Below, one piece after another: positions 39,472-49,117 of a DNA stretch of 64,000 nucleotides. A model generated the notes under the pieces. It worked only from the letters and a program-made list of their open reading frames with translations. It made no database searches and was not told where the DNA came from. The position numbers and the translations under genes are program-made. Each line of letters opens with the position of its first letter. The first letter of the stretch is position 1. The stretch is from assembly GCA_965203505.1 (NCBI GenBank), contig OZ241880.1:186001-250000 (forward strand), read 5' to 3'. This DNA is from Bin127 sp965203505. Its GTDB lineage: Bacteria > Chloroflexota > Dehalococcoidia > Lucifugimonadales > Lucifugimonadaceae.

Positions 39472-42400
39472 ATGAGTGAGAAACGACGTAGGCACTGGTC
39501 GCGGTGTTGGGCTGCCGGGCTTCTCGGCTACTTCTTCGTGGCCGGGTCCAGAAATCGCCGACGCAAAACCGGCGAAGATCTTAACAATTTCTACGCGATT
39601 CGGTCACTAGAATCGTCGTCTAACCAGATTGAACCCGAAAGTGAATCGACGAAACACGACATGACGAACGGCCCCGAGCGCGAAGATACCGCGGCGATCG
39701 ACGCCTTCAAGCAGATAACGGGTCGTCAATGGTTGATCGCGGCGATTGTCCTGATCGCCGTCCCGATAGTCGCGTACGCGGGTACGTTCTACCTTTACCC
39801 ATACCTGCAAGACCAGTTCGAAAGCGAGTCGCCCGTCGCCGCGATCCTTGAGGAGTACGGCGCCTCCGAAGATGCCGAAACTCAACTTCTCACAATCCGA
39901 CGCGGCGATCTAGTCAACTCCGTCGCGGTCAACGGGACTCTCGAGTACGCCAATCGCGAACGACTTTCCTTCGGACTGTCCGGCACTGTCGAGTCTGTAA
40001 ATGTGGAAGTGGGAGACGCGGTGCAGAGCGGCGATGTGTTGGTCACTCTCTTTGACGACGCGGTGGTCTCAGCCGAGCAAACGCTGCAAAACGCGAGCGT
40101 CGCGCTTCAAGATGCTGAACAGGTTCTGGACGAACTCGTCAATCCGGGAAAGAAAAAGATCGATGACGCGACCCTCAAAATTCTTGAATTTGCCCAAAAA
40201 CTGGCTGACGCAGAAACCAACCTCTCCAACCTGCTGGCTCCCTCGAAACTCGATCTAGCAACTGCCGAACTAGAGGTATCTGAAGCCACAAAAGCATTGA
40301 CGGACGCTGAGAAGAGGCTCCATGAGTTGATAGACCCTCCTCGGATCGACGTCGAAAAAGCCCACCTAGCCGTTGATCAGGCGGCTCAGGCAGTCGTTGA
40401 CGCTGAAGATAAATTGGACGATCTAACCCGATTGAACCGATCCGATCTAGCGGCGGCTGAACACAACGTTAACGAAGCGGTCAAAGAACTTGACGAAGCG
40501 GAACAAGCGTTGAACGACCTGCGCAACCCCGATGCCGCTTCGATCAACGAAGCGGAACTTGATGTCATGAAATCTGAATTAGCGGTAGTCGAGGCAGAAA
40601 ATGCCGTCTTAGAAGCGGGCAACGCGTTGAAGGATGCGGAAGATGCGGTCGAAGACCGCTTGAGCATCGAAATCCTTAAGTCTGAAGCAGAGGCCGATCT
40701 CGTCGCGGCCGAACTCCACTATGCCTCCGCGGTAGATGCATACGAAGAAGCAAAGCAACCCTATGACGAGGAAGATTTGGAAGAGTTGCGCCAGCAGAGG
40801 GCTGAAGCCGTGAGCGATATCAATGTGGCGGAGGACCAACTGGCACGACTGTTAATCGAGGTCGACGCTGAGGTAATTGAACTTGAAGAAGCACTTGGCG
40901 ACGCGCGCGATGCGTACCAAGATGTCTTCCTCAAATGGCTCGGAATGGACATAACGGTTTACGAGTGGCAATTATCGCCAGACCAGATATTCGCACAAAT
41001 CGGCAAGACATTGCCCGAGATCATGTCGCCCGCCGGAGGCTTCAACCGCCTGGCTGAGCGCAACAATATTTCTTCTAGTTGGTTGGAGGATGACCCTGAC
41101 ACTCCTTGGAGCGAATCGGTTGTTGCCACTTGGACCGAATTCTTCCTGAGCAATCTGCGATTCGATTGCACCGAACTCGGCACTGGCATCACGGATGAGT
41201 GCGTCAACATCGAATTTGAGAATGCTTGGGAGGAACTCAGGTCGCGTACGGAGGCGTACGAAACCGTAATGCTCGCCAACTCCGAGGAATTCGACAAAGC
41301 CGACGACGCCGTTGACGCAGCCCACAAACACGTTGACGATTTGAACGAACAATTGGCTGATTTACTCGAACCTACCGACGAGGAAGTTCTGAACGATCTA
41401 GCCGCAAAAGTCGAACTCGCAGATTTACAGCGCCAAGACGCGAAAATTAACCTTGAGCGGCTATTGACATCAGAGATCGACGAGACAGTCGCAAGTCGCT
41501 ATGCCGACCTCGAGAGGGAGAAACATGATCTCGCGGTGGCTATCCAAGAACTGGAAGTCGCCAAAGACTCGTTCGAACAAGCATCCCTAGATTTGGCCGA
41601 TCTTCTGGCCGGCGGATCAGACATTGACATCGCGTTAGCTGAATCGAGCGTCGAAAAAGCTGAGACTGATATCCACGACGCTGTAGAAGCCGTGAACGAT
41701 ATCCGGAGCCGCGATGCAGAAGCGATCAACGTCGCGGAGCAGGAGGTTCAAGTTGCGATTGCCGACGCAAACAGCAAGCTCGAGGCGTTGGAAGACCTTC
41801 TCAACCCAAGCCCACGCGATATAGAAGTGTTGGACCAGGAAGTTGAAGTCGCGCGCTCCGACCTACTAGCCAAGATCGACAATCTTGAAGATTTAACCGA
41901 ATCAGATGAACTCGAAATCGAACTCGCTAAACAGGAGGTTGAAGTCGCCGGGGCCGATCTCCAAGCTGCTCGAGATGAATTGGACGACCTGATCAACCCC
42001 GATCCAGCCACCGTCGCGCTCCGTCGAGCGGAGGTTGCAACAGCACGCGGAGACCTCGAGGCCGCGCGAATAGCTATCGACGAGGTCCAAATCGTTGCGC
42101 CGTTCAGCGGTGTCATATCGGCTGTTTCCGTCGCGGAAGGCCAACAAATTAACGACGGCGCCGACGCGATCGAGATCGCCGACTCGTCGATCGTCGAAGT
42201 TTCTGGAACCGTGGACGAGGTCGACGTCCTATTCCTGCAAGTCGGCGATCCCGCATCCATCGAACTCGAAGCCCTCGGCGACGAACCGCTAATCGGCAAC
42301 ATCTCCGACATCGCCGCCTTTGGTGAATCGAACCAAGGAGTCGTTACCTATCCAGTAACCATCCAAACCGAGCAGCCCGGAGGCACTCAGCTGCCCGAAG

Positions 42401-42699
42401 GGCTTAGCGCGGTCGCGGAGGTCGTTATCCGCGAACAAAAAGACAAACTGCTCGTCCCAATACAAGCACTGTTCGGTTCTGTTAACGATCCAATACTTCT
42501 GATATCGAACGAAGACGGATCGATCCAACCCCGCAACGTGACTCTCGGCATCTCCGACGACTTCTGGACCGTCATCGAGGATGGGGTCTCAGAAGGCGAG
42601 ACAATCCTCATGACCGTCGTCGGAGCCGACACCAGCCAGTTCGGCGGATTCCGCGCCATCACACGGTCAGTTTCCGTTGGCCGGGCGCCCGGACGTTGA
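39472..42699 (+). CDS. Giant HlyD/MacA-like membrane-fusion protein with repetitive helical hairpin
   Basis: 1075 residues, compared with 350-450 for most adaptors. After a TM segment at 87-109, the first lipoyl half lies near 150-200 (LSGTVESVNVEVGDAVQSGD) and the second near 871-905 (IVAPFSGVISAVSVAEGQ), followed by beta-barrel and membrane-proximal domains. Between them are about 670 residues of Ala/Glu/Asp/Leu-rich repeats of roughly 38 residues with turns such as 'DLLNPSPRD' and 'ELIDPPRID'. A non-repetitive domain with two Cys (about 490-606) splits the hairpin at its tip. The 63 residues before the internal ATG at 39661 may not be translated. ATPase and permease genes follow, so it serves a MacAB-type exporter. 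Confidence 0.88.
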   Translation: MSEKRRRHWSRCWAAGLLGYFFVAGSRNRRRKTGEDLNNFYAIRSLESSSNQIEPESESTKHDMTNGPEREDTAAIDAFKQITGRQWLIAAIVLIAVPIVAYAGTFYLYPYLQDQFESESPVAAILEEYGASEDAETQLLTIRRGDLVNSVAVNGTLEYANRERLSFGLSGTVESVNVEVGDAVQSGDVLVTLFDDAVVSAEQTLQNASVALQDAEQVLDELVNPGKKKIDDATLKILEFAQKLADAETNLSNLLAPSKLDLATAELEVSEATKALTDAEKRLHELIDPPRIDVEKAHLAVDQAAQAVVDAEDKLDDLTRLNRSDLAAAEHNVNEAVKELDEAEQALNDLRNPDAASINEAELDVMKSELAVVEAENAVLEAGNALKDAEDAVEDRLSIEILKSEAEADLVAAELHYASAVDAYEEAKQPYDEEDLEELRQQRAEAVSDINVAEDQLARLLIEVDAEVIELEEALGDARDAYQDVFLKWLGMDITVYEWQLSPDQIFAQIGKTLPEIMSPAGGFNRLAERNNISSSWLEDDPDTPWSESVVATWTEFFLSNLRFDCTELGTGITDECVNIEFENAWEELRSRTEAYETVMLANSEEFDKADDAVDAAHKHVDDLNEQLADLLEPTDEEVLNDLAAKVELADLQRQDAKINLERLLTSEIDETVASRYADLEREKHDLAVAIQELEVAKDSFEQASLDLADLLAGGSDIDIALAESSVEKAETDIHDAVEAVNDIRSRDAEAINVAEQEVQVAIADANSKLEALEDLLNPSPRDIEVLDQEVEVARSDLLAKIDNLEDLTESDELEIELAKQEVEVAGADLQAARDELDDLINPDPATVALRRAEVATARGDLEAARIAIDEVQIVAPFSGVISAVSVAEGQQINDGADAIEIADSSIVEVSGTVDEVDVLFLQVGDPASIELEALGDEPLIGNISDIAAFGESNQGVVTYPVTIQTEQPGGTQLPEGLSAVAEVVIREQKDKLLVPIQALFGSVNDPILLISNEDGSIQPRNVTLGISDDFWTVIEDGVSEGETILMTVVGADTSQFGGFRAITRSVSVGRAPGR

Positions 42700-42732
42700 T
42701 CACCTAGCTGATCCGACGATCGCAGGCCGATC

Positions 42733-43452
42733 ATGCACCACGCAACCAACACCAACGACGCAGTAATTCGCATCCGCGATGTCGCGAAGGAATACGACAT
42801 GGGTGCCATTCAGGTCCGCGCCCTTGACGGTGTATCCATGGATATCCATAACGGCGAGTTCGTGGCAATCATGGGTGCCTCCGGCTCCGGCAAATCGACC
42901 CTGATGAACATCATCGGATGCCTCGATATCCCGACTTCCGGAAGCTACCACATCGACGGACAGGCAGTTGAAGCCATGTCTAACGACAGCCTCGCCGATA
43001 TCCGCAGTCGCAAAGTCGGATTCGTCTTCCAGACGCATAACCTCCTACCCCGCCTCACAGCTCTCGCCAACGTCGAACTTCCGATGATGTACGGCCGCTG
43101 GCCAAACCGTCGCCAACGCGCCGAACGAGCTCTCGGATTGGTGGGCCTCGAAGACCGCATAGATCACCGACCGACCGAGTTATCCGGCGGACAACAGCAA
43201 CGCGTCGGCATCGCCCGTGCCCTAGTCAAAGAACCCTCCGTCTTGCTAGCCGACGAACCCACCGGCAACCTCGACACCGCAAACACTGCCGAGATCATCA
43301 ACATAATCGCCGACCTGAACCACCGAAACGGCATCACTGTCATTGTCGTCACCCACGAACAAGACATTGCCGCCAGAGCCGACCGCATCATCACCCTAAG
43401 CGACGGCCGAGTCGTCAGCGACGCAACCCGGCCTCAGGCAACAGCAGCGTAA
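42733..43452 (+). CDS. MacB/LolD-type ABC transporter ATPase
   Basis: A 239-residue ABC ATPase with Walker A GASGSGKS, the Q-loop in VGFVFQTHNLLPRLTA, signature LSGGQQQR and Walker B VLLADEPTGNLD, all typical of the MacB/LolD/FtsE group. It starts 33 bases after the adaptor gene, and the permease gene starts 13 bases after it, so the three form one operon. It powers mechanotransmission or extrusion by the FtsX-like permease rather than classic transport across the lipid bilayer. Confidence 0.93.
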   Translation: MHHATNTNDAVIRIRDVAKEYDMGAIQVRALDGVSMDIHNGEFVAIMGASGSGKSTLMNIIGCLDIPTSGSYHIDGQAVEAMSNDSLADIRSRKVGFVFQTHNLLPRLTALANVELPMMYGRWPNRRQRAERALGLVGLEDRIDHRPTELSGGQQQRVGIARALVKEPSVLLADEPTGNLDTANTAEIINIIADLNHRNGITVIVVTHEQDIAARADRIITLSDGRVVSDATRPQATAA

Positions 43453-43465
43453 CTCACGGCGACCA

Positions 43466-44662
43466 ATGTCCCCTATCGACATATTCAGAACATCGATCTA
43501 CTCGCTCACCGCGAACCGTCTCCGGGCCGCGCTCGCGCTCCTCGGCATCGTACTCGGAGTCTGCTCCGTAATCACCCTGATGTCCATCGGACGTGGCTCC
43601 ACCGATCGCATCACCGAGCTTATCCAAGGACTGGGCAGCAACCTCCTCACCGTCATACCCACCAGCGAACCCCTCACGTTAAAGGATGTGGATGCTCTTA
43701 GAGACCCTCTATACACGCCGTCCATCAAGGCCGTCGCCCCGGAAATCAACACCTTCGGCACCATCCACATCGATAACAACACCACCGAAGCACAGATATC
43801 CGGCGTGACACCCGAGTTCCTGAACGTCCGCAACTTGGAGATGGCAACTGGAACATTCGTCGGAACGCCGCACGTAGAAACACGTGCAGAAGTCGTCGTC
43901 TTGGGTGCTCAAGTCTCCGAAGATCTATTCGGGAATCAAGACCCCACCGGCGCACTGGTAAGCATCAATGGTCGACGCTTCCGAGTCGTCGGAGTTCTCG
44001 CCAGGCAAAGCGGATTCGGTTCTGCCGACAACCTGGCCATCGTGCCCATCACTACCGCCTACTACCGATTGTCGGGACAAAGAGTACCTGGCGGCATCAG
44101 CGTGGACCAAATCTCAATCCAGGCCCGTGACGTGGAGCTAGTCGACCAAGCCATTGAAGAAATCGAAACCGTCTTGCGCCTGAGCCATCGCATAACCGAG
44201 GCCGACGACTTCACCGTCTTCAACCAGCAAGAAATCCTCGATACCTTCGACGAAGCCAACCAGACCCTCGTCGTCTTCCTTGGGACTGTAGCCGGCATCT
44301 CACTCCTCGTCGGCGGCATCGGAATCATGAACATCATGCTCGTCTCCGTCACCGAGCGCACCCGCGAAATCGGCATCCGACAAGCCATGGGTGCGAAACG
44401 CCGCGACATCGTCGCCCAGTTCGTAACCGAAGCGGTATTCCTAACCTTCGGCGGCGGCATCATCGGCGTAATTGTGGGCGTCGCTCTCGCGACCGCCATA
44501 GACGGTCGCTTCCTCATCGGTACCGAATGGTCCACACGCGTTACCAGCGACATCCCCATCATCGCCCTCATCGTTTCCATCGCCGTAGGCCTATTCTTCG
44601 GCATCTACCCCGCCGTCAGAGCCGCAAGACTAAACCCCATCGAGGCCCTCAGATACGAATAG
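43466..44662 (+). CDS. MacB-type ABC transporter permease (FtsX-like)
   Basis: A 398-residue permease with one N-terminal TM (LAL LGIVLGVCSVITLMSIG region), a periplasmic MacB-PCD domain of about 230 residues, and three C-terminal TMs starting at VAGISLLVGGIGIMNIMLVSVTERTREIGIRQAMGA, the family hallmark. The ending YPAVRAARLNPIEALRYE is also typical. Together with the ATPase and the giant adaptor encoded upstream it forms a MacAB-like complex. Whether an outer-membrane partner exists is unknown; none is encoded nearby. Confidence 0.93.
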   Translation: MSPIDIFRTSIYSLTANRLRAALALLGIVLGVCSVITLMSIGRGSTDRITELIQGLGSNLLTVIPTSEPLTLKDVDALRDPLYTPSIKAVAPEINTFGTIHIDNNTTEAQISGVTPEFLNVRNLEMATGTFVGTPHVETRAEVVVLGAQVSEDLFGNQDPTGALVSINGRRFRVVGVLARQSGFGSADNLAIVPITTAYYRLSGQRVPGGISVDQISIQARDVELVDQAIEEIETVLRLSHRITEADDFTVFNQQEILDTFDEANQTLVVFLGTVAGISLLVGGIGIMNIMLVSVTERTREIGIRQAMGAKRRDIVAQFVTEAVFLTFGGGIIGVIVGVALATAIDGRFLIGTEWSTRVTSDIPIIALIVSIAVGLFFGIYPAVRAARLNPIEALRYE

Positions 44663-44691
44663 ACGAACCCAACACTACATGGTGATATGAA

Positions 44692-45846
44692 ATGAAGAGC
44701 CCGTTCGCAATACTTCTGGCAATCGTCGTGCTCATCGGCATTGTCATCGGCGCCGCCGCGATCTTCTTCTTGGCACCGACCGACGAGGCCGACGAAGAAT
44801 CAATACCTTTCGCATCGGAAAGCGAACTTCCAACTCCAACCACACGCAACGCTCCGGCACGAACGCAATCCGAAGGCGACGCGACGCATGCCGAGGTGGT
44901 AATCGTCTCAACATCGGTAGTCACCGAAGAAGGCTCTCCAGACGACCTTCCGCAAGAGATCCAAGAGCGCATCGAAAGCGGCGAGGCGCAGGTCGTCATA
45001 ACCGTTGAAACCTCCGGCGAGGCCAACGGACGTGGAAGATTCGGCGGCGGCGGCGGATTCGGTAGCGGTGGTGGCGGTCCCAACGCGCAAGCGATTCAAG
45101 ACGCCATGGAAAGCAACCCTGAAATCCAAGCGTTGATGGAGAACGCGCAAACCGGAAATCTTAGCCAAGCCGACCAAGCACGCCTCCGAGAACTCATGTT
45201 GGAGGTCCTCGCCGAAGCGGGCATCGAGGCGCCCGGCGGACGACAAGGCGGCTTTGGCACTCCTCCGGTCACCGGTTCAATCTCTGCAATCACTGGCTCG
45301 ACCGTAACCATCGAACACGACGACGACAGCGGTCTGACAACCGATTTCGACATCGGCGAAAACTCCAACATCACCGTCATTAAAGAACTCACCCCCGCCG
45401 ACCTATCCCCAGGAACCAACGTCGCCGGCACCGTCCAAAGAGGCGAAGGCGGACGCATATTCATCATCAACCTGGCTGTCATACCCGAGCAGCAAAGCCA
45501 AGGCAGCGGTTTCGGGGGAGGCTTCCGTGGTCTCTTCGGAGCCTTCGGCCAAAACAACGACGCAACTAATCTGTCCAACATCAACGGAACCATCGCCGAA
45601 ATCAATGACCAAACCATCTCCGTAGAAACCGACCAAGGCACCCTCCGCCTGACCACCAACGACGAATCGACGATCGTCACCACCGAAGTCGGCACCCTAA
45701 CCGACGTGGCCGAGGGCATGGCGGCAATAGCCTTCGGCGGAGACCCTCCAAACAACCTGATCGTCGGCCCCGAAATCCTCCTAGAACAAAACACCTCACC
45801 CGGCGCTCGTGGCCCAAGCGACCGCCAAGGCAACCGAGGTCAATGA
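44692..45846 (+). CDS. Membrane-anchored Gly-rich protein with DUF5666-like domains
   Basis: A 384-residue protein with an N-terminal membrane anchor (FAILLAIVVLIGIVIGAAAIFFLA), an acidic linker, and a Gly-rich stretch near 110-130 (GRGRFGGGGGFGSGGGG type). Two OB-like DUF5666-type domains follow: one begins VTGSISAITGSTVTIE, the other INGTIAEINDQTISVE. DUF5666 domains are common in surface proteins of Chloroflexota and Actinobacteria. It is the fourth gene of the exporter operon, 29 bases after the permease, so it may be an accessory part of the complex or its cargo-handling partner. Confidence 0.75.
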   Translation: MKSPFAILLAIVVLIGIVIGAAAIFFLAPTDEADEESIPFASESELPTPTTRNAPARTQSEGDATHAEVVIVSTSVVTEEGSPDDLPQEIQERIESGEAQVVITVETSGEANGRGRFGGGGGFGSGGGGPNAQAIQDAMESNPEIQALMENAQTGNLSQADQARLRELMLEVLAEAGIEAPGGRQGGFGTPPVTGSISAITGSTVTIEHDDDSGLTTDFDIGENSNITVIKELTPADLSPGTNVAGTVQRGEGGRIFIINLAVIPEQQSQGSGFGGGFRGLFGAFGQNNDATNLSNINGTIAEINDQTISVETDQGTLRLTTNDESTIVTTEVGTLTDVAEGMAAIAFGGDPPNNLIVGPEILLEQNTSPGARGPSDRQGNRGQ

Positions 45847-45905
45847 CTATCCAACCAACCCCTGATGTAACATCGGAACCATAACTTACAACATCTGAGA
45901 TACCT

Positions 45906-46193
45906 ATGACTACCGTTGAACATACTCACACTGAATTCTCCACCAAAGATGAAATGGCGGACTTCAGGATCATCGTGACTGACATGATGTTGCAGCTATC
46001 ACAGACCAATTTGGCTGCCAATGCTAGGATGGATCGGTTCGAAACGCGAATGGATCGTCTCGAAGCGCGAATTGACCGTCTCGAAGAAAGAATGGGCGAA
46101 TTCAGGGAAGATTTGAAAGTAGTCTTAGTGACATTGGAGGAGCTGCTTGAAACCAATCGGCGCGGCTTTGGCTTTCAAACTTCCAACGATTGA
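45906..46193 (+). CDS. Small coiled-coil protein
   Basis: A 95-residue protein whose middle is a heptad coiled coil with internal repeats MDRFETR-MDRLEAR-IDRLEER-M (residues about 38-60). There is no signal peptide or membrane segment. Short proteins of this type are common near phage, restriction and transport genes and usually trimerise. The ATG has no strong ribosome site, and 59 bases separate it from the exporter operon. Function unknown. Confidence 0.6.
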   Translation: MTTVEHTHTEFSTKDEMADFRIIVTDMMLQLSQTNLAANARMDRFETRMDRLEARIDRLEERMGEFREDLKVVLVTLEELLETNRRGFGFQTSND

Positions 46194-46265
46194 CACGGCC
46201 ATCAATAGCTTTTCACTTAACCACCTAGATGTGCAACCGCTCGGGCTGGCGCGATAATCCAGCCC

Positions 46266-47090
46266 ATGCCCGAACTCCCAGAAGTCGAATCCATCCGACG
46301 TTACTTAGTATCAAAACGACTCGAGGGCGAGAAAATCCAGCGCGTAGAAATCGGTTGGGCCGATAGTGTCGCGGCTCCCCAGCACGACATCGAAGGCTTC
46401 GCCAACGGCGTTTCCGGCAAACGCATCGGTAGCATTGATCGCCGCGGCAAATACCTGATCATGCCCCTCGGAGACACAGACCATACATCATCTAATCTGG
46501 TCCTCCACATGGGTATGACCGGTTCGGTCCACATCCGCGATCCTAGAGAAACATCGGTCAAATATCGCCGCGCTGTCCTGTACCTTGACGATGGACGCCG
46601 CATTGAGTTGAACGATTCCCGTAGGTGGGCCCGGCTTTGGTGCGCGGAAAAACCAGAACATGCGTTTCCGAATCTCGGGCCGGAGCCATGGGACCTCACG
46701 TCAAGCGAATTCGCGCAACGAGTGAAGTCCAAACGATCACGGGTTAAACCAGCCCTTCTAGACCAAAATTTGGTGGCAGGTGTAGGCAACATCTATGCCG
46801 ACGAATCGTTGCACCGAACCGGCATCTCACCTCTGCGCCGTTGCAACCAGATCAGCGTCGCGCGTCTTGAGATCCTCCATTCGGCAATCATCGCCGTATT
46901 GGAGCACGCCATCGAGTTCATCTCAACCCACCCGAGCGCCGACGGTAGTCCATACGTCGTCGACGCGTACGACGAGCGCATGCGTGTTTCGCGTGGATCG
47001 AAATCAACCTGCCCAGACTGCGGACAAGCGATCATTTCCAAAAGCATCAGCGGCCGCACCGCCTACTATTGCCCACGATGCCAGCATTAG
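46266..47090 (+). CDS. mutM: Formamidopyrimidine-DNA glycosylase
   Basis: A 274-residue Fpg/Nei-family base-excision repair enzyme. The processed N-terminus PELPEVE carries the catalytic Pro and Glu. Lys58-type residue is in RRGKYL, the H2TH motif is in LLDQNLVAGVGNIYADESL, and the C-terminal zinc finger has CPDCGQ ... YYCPRCQ. It removes oxidised purines such as 8-oxoguanine. The pattern is Fpg rather than Nei. The tRNA-Ser gene lies 32 bases downstream on the same strand. Confidence 0.93.
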   Translation: MPELPEVESIRRYLVSKRLEGEKIQRVEIGWADSVAAPQHDIEGFANGVSGKRIGSIDRRGKYLIMPLGDTDHTSSNLVLHMGMTGSVHIRDPRETSVKYRRAVLYLDDGRRIELNDSRRWARLWCAEKPEHAFPNLGPEPWDLTSSEFAQRVKSKRSRVKPALLDQNLVAGVGNIYADESLHRTGISPLRRCNQISVARLEILHSAIIAVLEHAIEFISTHPSADGSPYVVDAYDERMRVSRGSKSTCPDCGQAIISKSISGRTAYYCPRCQH

Positions 47091-47122
47091 AATCGTACTA
47101 TCGCAACCACGCCGCAACACAT

Positions 47123-47212
47123 GGAGGGGTGGCAGAGCGGTTTAATGCGCTGGTTTTGAAAACCAGTGTCACCTCACGGTGACCGCAGGTTCGAATCCTG
47201 TCCCCTCCGCCA
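47123..47212 (+). tRNA. tRNA-Ser (anticodon UGA)
   Basis: A 90-base class II tRNA. The acceptor stem GGAGGGG pairs with CCCCTCC, with discriminator G and an encoded CCA (47210-47212). The anticodon stem-loop CTGGT-TTTGAAA-ACCAG has anticodon TGA. A long variable arm (TCACC TCAC GGTGA) and the T arm GCAGG TTCGAAT CCTGT follow. It reads UCA and other UCN codons by wobble. Confidence 0.97.
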
Positions 47213-47222
47213 CATTGGGAAC

Positions 47223-47981
47223 ATGTCCGATCCAACGCAATCCGAACGGCCCAAAGCAGCGTTGATAGTTGGTGCCAAACGCGTGGGCCAAGTCGTCGCG
47301 TATCGGCTCGCCGAAGACGGCATCAATCTCGCAATAGCATATCGCAGGAGCGCGGCCGAAGCTCAATCTCTCGCCGATTCAATCGACAATGTCGACACCG
47401 CGCTGATACAAGCCGACCTCAGCGAAGAGTATCAGGTGATCGGAGCCGTCAAAGAGACCGTCGGTGCGCTCGGCGGCCTCGATTACGTCGTTAATCTAGC
47501 TTCCGACTATCCTTACGCACCTTTCGACTCGCTCAATGGCGCCGCGTGGGACCGTGCTATGGCGTCTGCGAAAGGGTCATACCTAATCGGATTGCATGCC
47601 GCGAAGCAGATGCGGCGAAACCCTGGACCCAACCGCGGACATATCATCATGTTCGGCGACTGGGCAGCCGAGGAGACTCCTTACACCGACTACCTGCCAT
47701 ACCTGACAGCGAAAGCTTCGATACACTTCATGACGCGTTGCTTGGCAGCCGAAGTCGCAAGTTTCGGGGTCCGTGTCAACGCAGTTGCCCCGGGCCCGAC
47801 GATGCGACCACCCGAGATCACCCCAGAGGACTGGGACCGCGCCATCGCCGCCAAAGCACCTTTGCAACTCGAATCATCTGTTCACGACATCGCCGAGATA
47901 ATCGCCACGCTGCTGCGCACATCGTCAATCACCGGTGAGATCGTCAGAGTAGACTCTGGGCGGCACATCCGAGGTGTTTAG
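47223..47981 (+). CDS. SDR-family oxidoreductase (FolM-like)
   Basis: A 252-residue short-chain dehydrogenase with cofactor motif VGAKRVG (16-22), the NLASDY block (91-96) in place of NNAG, and the catalytic pair Tyr160-Lys164 (YLTAK). The motif combination resembles FolM/pteridine-reductase-like SDRs. The start is the ATG at 47223; the open frame extends upstream into the tRNA gene and that part is not real. queD and queC follow after three bases, so it may belong to pterin or deazaguanine metabolism. The product is not known. Confidence 0.8.
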   Translation: MSDPTQSERPKAALIVGAKRVGQVVAYRLAEDGINLAIAYRRSAAEAQSLADSIDNVDTALIQADLSEEYQVIGAVKETVGALGGLDYVVNLASDYPYAPFDSLNGAAWDRAMASAKGSYLIGLHAAKQMRRNPGPNRGHIIMFGDWAAEETPYTDYLPYLTAKASIHFMTRCLAAEVASFGVRVNAVAPGPTMRPPEITPEDWDRAIAAKAPLQLESSVHDIAEIIATLLRTSSITGEIVRVDSGRHIRGV

Positions 47982-47984
47982 ACG

Positions 47985-48410
47985 GTGTCCTACAAAGTAA
48001 CCAGAGTCATCGATTTTTGCTACGGACATCGGCTCCTCAAATACGAAGGCGAATGTCGGCACCTGCACGGCCATAACGGCAGGCTCGAAGTAGACATCGA
48101 GGCCGAAGAGACCGACCATCGCGGAATGGTAGTCGACTTCTCCGACGTGAAAGACATCGTCAAGACTTGGATCGACGACAACCTCGATCACCGAATGATC
48201 CTGCACCGCGATGACCCCTTAGTACCCGTACTAGAGGAACTCGGCGAGGCCCACTACACGATCAACCGGAACCCCACTGCGGAGAACATCGCAGCGCACA
48301 TCCACGACATGACCTCCTCTGAAGCCCTTCATATCTCGGAGATCCGGCTGTGGGAGACGCCCAACTCCTACGCGACCTATACTGCGCACCAGAACGGACG
48401 CCCGTTGTGA
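47985..48410 (+). CDS. queD: 6-carboxy-5,6,7,8-tetrahydropterin synthase QueD
   Basis: A 141-residue PTPS-family enzyme with zinc-binding His residues in the FCYGHRLL and RHLHGHNG segments and the catalytic Cys in EGECRHLHGHN. QueD turns dihydroneopterin triphosphate into 6-carboxytetrahydropterin, the second step toward queuosine and other 7-deazaguanines. It starts with GTG three bases after the SDR gene, and its stop overlaps the queC start (GTGA). queE is not in the window. Confidence 0.92.
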   Translation: MSYKVTRVIDFCYGHRLLKYEGECRHLHGHNGRLEVDIEAEETDHRGMVVDFSDVKDIVKTWIDDNLDHRMILHRDDPLVPVLEELGEAHYTINRNPTAENIAAHIHDMTSSEALHISEIRLWETPNSYATYTAHQNGRPL

Positions 48411-49117
48411 AACCACCCACGGCGGTGTTGACGAGCGGCGGCATGGACAGTTGCATCCTCCTAGCCAACGAAGCCGAAAATGGCACCGCGTACCCGATTT
48501 ACGTCGAAACTGGCATTCCGTGGGAGTGGGCTGAAAAGAAGATGCTGGATCACTTCATCGATGTCCTCGACAGTCCGAACATCAAACCAGTGACGATCCT
48601 CTCGCTACCCGTCAAGGCGCTGTACGGAGACACGCACTGGACGATGTCGGGCGATACCGTGCCCGGATACGACGAGCCTGACGAAACCGTATACATCCCC
48701 GGGCGCAACATCATCTTGATCACCCTCGCCGCGATCTGGTGCAGCCTCAACGATGTCCACCGCATCGTCATCGGCTCACTGGCCGGCAACCCGTTCCCAG
48801 ACGCCACCCCCGATTTCTTCCAAAGCATCGCCGACTCGAACGGGATGGGCCTCAACCATGAAATCACCGTAGAAGCCCCGATGCGCCATCTGCACAAAGA
48901 GGACATACTCGCCGCTAACGCACCATCACTCCCGCTGCATCTGACCCTAACCTGCTCCAATCCACAGACCGCTAACGACGATGCGGTAATCCACTGCGCG
49001 AACTGCAACAAATGCCGCGAACGACATGAGGCATTCGTCGATGCCGGGATCGCGGACTACACGCGCTACGCGAAATCGTTAAACGACATTCCCTCTCCCT
49101 CGATGGGAGAGGGTTAG
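48407..49117 (+). CDS. queC: 7-cyano-7-deazaguanine synthase QueC
   Basis: A 236-residue PP-loop enzyme: PP-loop LTSGGMDS near the N-terminus, and a zinc site built by Cys in LTCSNPQ plus CANCNKC near the C-terminus. It makes preQ0 from 7-carboxy-7-deazaguanine with ATP and ammonia. The GTG at 48407 overlaps the queD stop, so the two are coupled. The last eight residues (PSPSMGEG) and the stop codon are encoded by a REP-like palindrome at 49091-49124, so the natural C-terminus has been replaced or extended by the repeat. Confidence 0.9.
   Translation: MKPPTAVLTSGGMDSCILLANEAENGTAYPIYVETGIPWEWAEKKMLDHFIDVLDSPNIKPVTILSLPVKALYGDTHWTMSGDTVPGYDEPDETVYIPGRNIILITLAAIWCSLNDVHRIVIGSLAGNPFPDATPDFFQSIADSNGMGLNHEITVEAPMRHLHKEDILAANAPSLPLHLTLTCSNPQTANDDAVIHCANCNKCRERHEAFVDAGIADYTRYAKSLNDIPSPSMGEG

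Noticed and set aside
47166..47222. SDR reading frame beginning upstream of 47223
   Set aside because: It would overlap the 3' half of the tRNA-Ser gene, and the added residues match nothing in the SDR family.
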